This document shows positions 6,419 to 8,558 of a stretch of DNA of 8,558 nucleotides, piece by piece. A program made the position numbers and the translations under genes. The stretch covers positions 1 through 8,558 of the forward strand of contig JAFPIE010000197.1 of assembly GCA_017388605.1 (NCBI GenBank). The letters are read 5' to 3'. How positions within the stretch are numbered: position 1 is the stretch's first letter; every line of letters begins with the position of its first letter. The notes below the pieces were generated by a model that did no database searches, was not told where the DNA came from, and was given only the letters and a program-made list of their open reading frames with translations. Source of the stretch: Acholeplasmatales bacterium (GTDB lineage: Bacteria > Bacillota_I > Bacilli_A > Acholeplasmatales > Anaeroplasmataceae).

Positions 6419-8227
6419 TTATTCTTTTCTTATTTCTTTTGATTCCATATAGGCCTGATACATATAATGAGGTCTTTTTTCCTTAGTAATGGTTATAAAT
6501 TCTTGAATTAATGGTTCATTATTTTTAATGATTTCAACTAAATATGGATTATATCTTGTACCACTACCTAGAATAAATTCATCAATAACCTCTAAGACAT
6601 TCTTAGAATTCTTATAATTTCTACCTAAATCGTCAGTTGCTGCATCAAGCGAATCTGCTAGAGATACAATATCCATAATGATTCTATATTTCGATTTTGT
6701 ATTTAAATCTCCTATAGGATACCCCTTAGTTCCATCATAATATTTATGATGGTATAAGACTATATCGATATATTTTTCTAAATCCTTATCCTCCTTTAAT
6801 AATTCCATACCAAATTCAGGATGTAAGGATATTCCCTTGAATTCCATATTGGAAAGCCTTCTTCCTTGCATATTGATGATATTGGTAATTTTAACCTTAC
6901 CAATATCATGAAGTAAGGCACTCTTCTTTACAAATTCTCTTAATTCCTCGTATTCCATATCTAAGGAATCAAATAGCTTCTTATTCTCCTTATAGGAAGC
7001 ATCAAAGATTAACTTCGATAATTTCATTACCATAACGGAATGTAGGTAGGTTGGAATTTGATTTTTAATGATTAAATTTAAAATAGCTTCTTCCTTTTCC
7101 TTCGCACTAGCTAAATATTTAATGGAGCATTCGCACCATTCTGCCAAAACAGAATGAATGAATGGGGTTGGTACAACACCAAAATAATTCTTATAATTAT
7201 GCATGAATGCCTCATTAATTTCATGAAATACCTTGGATTTAAAGGTGGAATTTGAAGAATAATTTAGCCAACGCTCAATCGCGATGGGGCTTTCTAATAT
7301 CGTATAGAAGGATTCTTGGGTATATTCTAATTCTGGATTATTCAAATTATGTCTATAATAATCTAAATATTTTTCTATACATTCTTCGATTCCTATATTA
7401 CCAAGTAGCCTTTCCTTTTCTAGATAGGCACTATAAACAAAGGAATCCATTTCATAAATAGAACCATTTTCCATTTCCTCATTATATAGCTTAGAAACTA
7501 AGGAAAATAATTCAAGTAATGCTTCATTAGATAGCTCATCTGATCTATCAATTACTGCAATCCAGTCATATTCAATTTGATTATATATTTCAATAATTCT
7601 ATCGGTATTTCCATCTAGCGCTTGTACCATAGGGCTATAATAAAATTCCTTAGCCTCCATATACCAATGGTAGGATTCCTCTGGTGTTATAGTATCGTTC
7701 ATTCCAACACAAACAGAGGATAAATTATAGTAAACCAAAAAGAATTTTCTTCTAGATACTAAAGGTAATTCCTTATAATGCTCCTTATAGGATAATATTT
7801 TATACTGATAGGTTAATTCGGCATTCAAATTTGAGCTTCTTCTTTCACCCTCATTTAATAAATAGAAGGCTACATAATATAATTCAATAAGCTTTTCTAT
7901 ATTCTTTTTTTCTTCATAATAAAGAATTAGCTTTTCTACAATAGGAAATAAGAATTCCTTATCCATCATATATTCATCATAAAGCCTATCGATATTATCC
8001 TCTACCCTATTGGCTTCATCTTGATTCTTAAATCCTTCTTTTGCATATTCCTTAATTTCATCTAAAATCTCATTATTAATTTTGTAATATTCCTGTAATT
8101 TTTTCGCTCTAGTTTTCATAGAGGCAAGCCATGATTCAAAATCATTACCACTTTCTAATAAATCATCAAGCTTCTCTATATCGAAATAATTCGTTTCATA
8201 TTCTTTTGCAATTTCATTAAAATTCAT
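6419..8227 (-). CDS. HD-GYP domain phosphodiesterase-like protein with long helical N-terminal region
   Basis: 602 residues, soluble by appearance, with no membrane segment or signal peptide. The C-terminal part (about 390-590) is an HD-GYP domain, a class that hydrolyses cyclic dinucleotides such as c-di-GMP. Candidate metal ligands are all present: His396, the HD pair His440-Asp441 in LLHDIGK (438-444), His469 in LHP, His493-His494 and Asp525 in ADSLDA. The signature reads HHKYYDGTKGYP (493-504): Lys replaces the common Glu after HH, and one extra residue stands between DG and GYP, so activity or substrate may differ. The N-terminal 390 residues are rich in Leu, Tyr, Glu and Lys helices and resemble a TPR-like solenoid, probably for protein binding or sensing. 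No receiver, PAS, GAF or GGDEF domain is visible. GAGGGG (8239-8234) 6 nt before the ATG supports the start. The domain call is firm; the actual signal and substrate are unknown. Confidence 0.9.
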   Translation of the reverse strand: MNFNEIAKEYETNYFDIEKLDDLLESGNDFESWLASMKTRAKKLQEYYKINNEILDEIKEYAKEGFKNQDEANRVEDNIDRLYDEYMMDKEFLFPIVEKLILYYEEKKNIEKLIELYYVAFYLLNEGERRSSNLNAELTYQYKILSYKEHYKELPLVSRRKFFLVYYNLSSVCVGMNDTITPEESYHWYMEAKEFYYSPMVQALDGNTDRIIEIYNQIEYDWIAVIDRSDELSNEALLELFSLVSKLYNEEMENGSIYEMDSFVYSAYLEKERLLGNIGIEECIEKYLDYYRHNLNNPELEYTQESFYTILESPIAIERWLNYSSNSTFKSKVFHEINEAFMHNYKNYFGVVPTPFIHSVLAEWCECSIKYLASAKEKEEAILNLIIKNQIPTYLHSVMVMKLSKLIFDASYKENKKLFDSLDMEYEELREFVKKSALLHDIGKVKITNIINMQGRRLSNMEFKGISLHPEFGMELLKEDKDLEKYIDIVLYHHKYYDGTKGYPIGDLNTKSKYRIIMDIVSLADSLDAATDDLGRNYKNSKNVLEVIDEFILGSGTRYNPYLVEIIKNNEPLIQEFITITKEKRPHYMYQAYMESKEIRKE

Positions 8228-8233
8228 AATGGT

Positions 8234-8274
8234 CCCCTCATTTTTTTATTTTCTCCCCATTAAAATGAATTATA
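8234..8274 (-). promoter_or_regulatory. leader of the HD-GYP gene: ribosome site and possible -10
   Basis: A perfect TATAAT (8274-8269) lies about 40 bases before the HD-GYP start, but no convincing -35 stands 16-18 nt upstream (AGAAAA at 17 nt), so the promoter is tentative. GAGGGG (8239-8234) is the ribosome binding site, 6 nt from the ATG. A five-codon frame ATG AGG GGA CCA TTA TGA starts at 8241 and its stop overlaps the HD-GYP start. Confidence 0.4.
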
Positions 8275-8284
8275 TTCCCAAAAT

Positions 8285-8496
8285 TTAATTCTTTTCTATA
8301 ACCTCAAGCATCATATTATTTAAATCTACTGTAATAATATAAACTCCCTATGCTTAAGATAATATTTTCCTTTATTATTCCCTAATAAATCTGATTCCTT
8401 TACAGTAAATGTATACTCTTGATATCCCTTATCATAGAATCTAGGTAAAGTTAGAGAAATTAAACCATATCCTCCAAAATGGATTTTATACTTCAT
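8285..8496 (-). pseudogene. small unknown ORF, apparently frameshifted, possibly continuing past the window edge
   Basis: From the ATG at 8496 a 56-codon frame reads MKYKIHFGGYGLISLTLP... through ...KGKYYLKHREF and stops at TAG 8328-8326. Immediately past the HREF codons, the frame displaced by one base continues as IITVDLNNMMLEVIEKN to TAA at 8287-8285. Adding one T to the TTT at about 8341-8343 would join them as HREFYIITVDL, a product of about 71 residues with codon use like the neighbours (TTA Leu, AAG GAA, GGA Gly). The break may be a real mutation, a sequencing error in a T run, or recoding; no classical slippery heptamer is evident. The frame stays open upstream to the window edge at 8558, but that part is T-rich and looks non-coding. 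No good Shine-Dalgarno precedes the ATG and a -10 box overlaps it, so the true start is uncertain. No homology is recognised. It lies 57 bases upstream of the HD-GYP gene, in the same direction. Confidence 0.4.
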
Positions 8497-8523
8497 TATA
8501 ACATGTATATTTTTCCCTGAAAA
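8495..8523 (-). promoter_or_regulatory. possible extended -10 promoter near the window edge
   Basis: Minus-strand TTTTCA (8523-8518), a 17-nt spacer and TATAAT (8500-8495) with TGT before it. Initiation near 8488 would fall inside the small ORF at 8285-8496, just after its ATG. The promoter would then either serve the HD-GYP gene through a leader of about 260 nt or show that the ORF's true start is elsewhere. Confidence 0.45.
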
Positions 8524-8558
8524 GAAAAATAAAGGGGAAATATAAAAAAATGGACAAA

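Noticed and set aside
7252..7461. 69-codon plus-strand frame inside the HD-GYP gene
   Set aside because: Antisense to the well-supported HD-GYP reading frame, with no promoter or ribosome site.
126..8227. Mycoplasma-type genetic code (TGA = Trp)
   Set aside because: The Trp codons examined in the GH2, rsmD, helicase and HD-GYP genes are TGG and no in-frame TGA is needed.
8228..8490. c-di-GMP riboswitch in front of the HD-GYP gene
   Set aside because: The conserved c-di-GMP-I core words are not present on the minus strand and the stretch has codon-like composition.
1..8558. CRISPR array, insertion sequence, tRNA or phage genes
   Set aside because: No regularly spaced repeats, transposase motifs, terminal inverted repeats, tRNA-like cloverleaf or phage proteins were seen on either strand.

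Overview
The window is AT-rich (roughly 30% G+C by eye) and every supported gene lies on the minus strand, so transcription runs from high to low coordinates. Strong GGAGG-type ribosome sites, sigma-A-like promoters, U-tailed hairpin terminators, a YlbH-like RsmD and low-GC codon use point to a Firmicute of the Bacilli/Erysipelotrichia/RF39-like kind, probably gut-associated. The tryptophan codons I checked are TGG and the main genes end in TAA or TAG, so there is no sign of the Mycoplasma code. The species cannot be named from the sequence.

Right end (about 6350-8558): a small ORF of unknown type, apparently frameshifted near its 3' end and possibly continuing past the window edge, precedes a 602-residue HD-GYP protein with a long helical N-terminal region. 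A 101-residue three-helix membrane protein follows, with its own likely promoter and a hairpin terminator ending in a TTCG loop.

Middle (5776-5999): this gene-free stretch holds a complete standalone small-RNA unit. It has a near-consensus promoter (TTGTAA, 17 nt, TATAAT), a transcript of about 189 nt closed by an 8-bp stem with internal hairpins and possible pseudoknots, and an intrinsic terminator. It has no evident coding capacity. The raiA-motif RNA class is my leading guess from memory, but I could not verify this. It is the most interesting object in the window.

Left part (83-5774): a four-gene operon starts at an extended -10 promoter immediately after the small-RNA terminator. In order it encodes a DEAD-box RNA helicase with a DbpA-type RNA-binding tail, the 16S rRNA methyltransferase RsmD, an uncharacterised two-domain protein, and a cytoplasmic GH2 beta-galactosidase-like enzyme. 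The genes are packed with 1-9 bases between them, and each downstream ribosome site overlaps or abuts the upstream stop codon. A terminator follows the last gene. The first two genes belong to RNA and ribosome metabolism. The sugar hydrolase at the end is an unexpected passenger.
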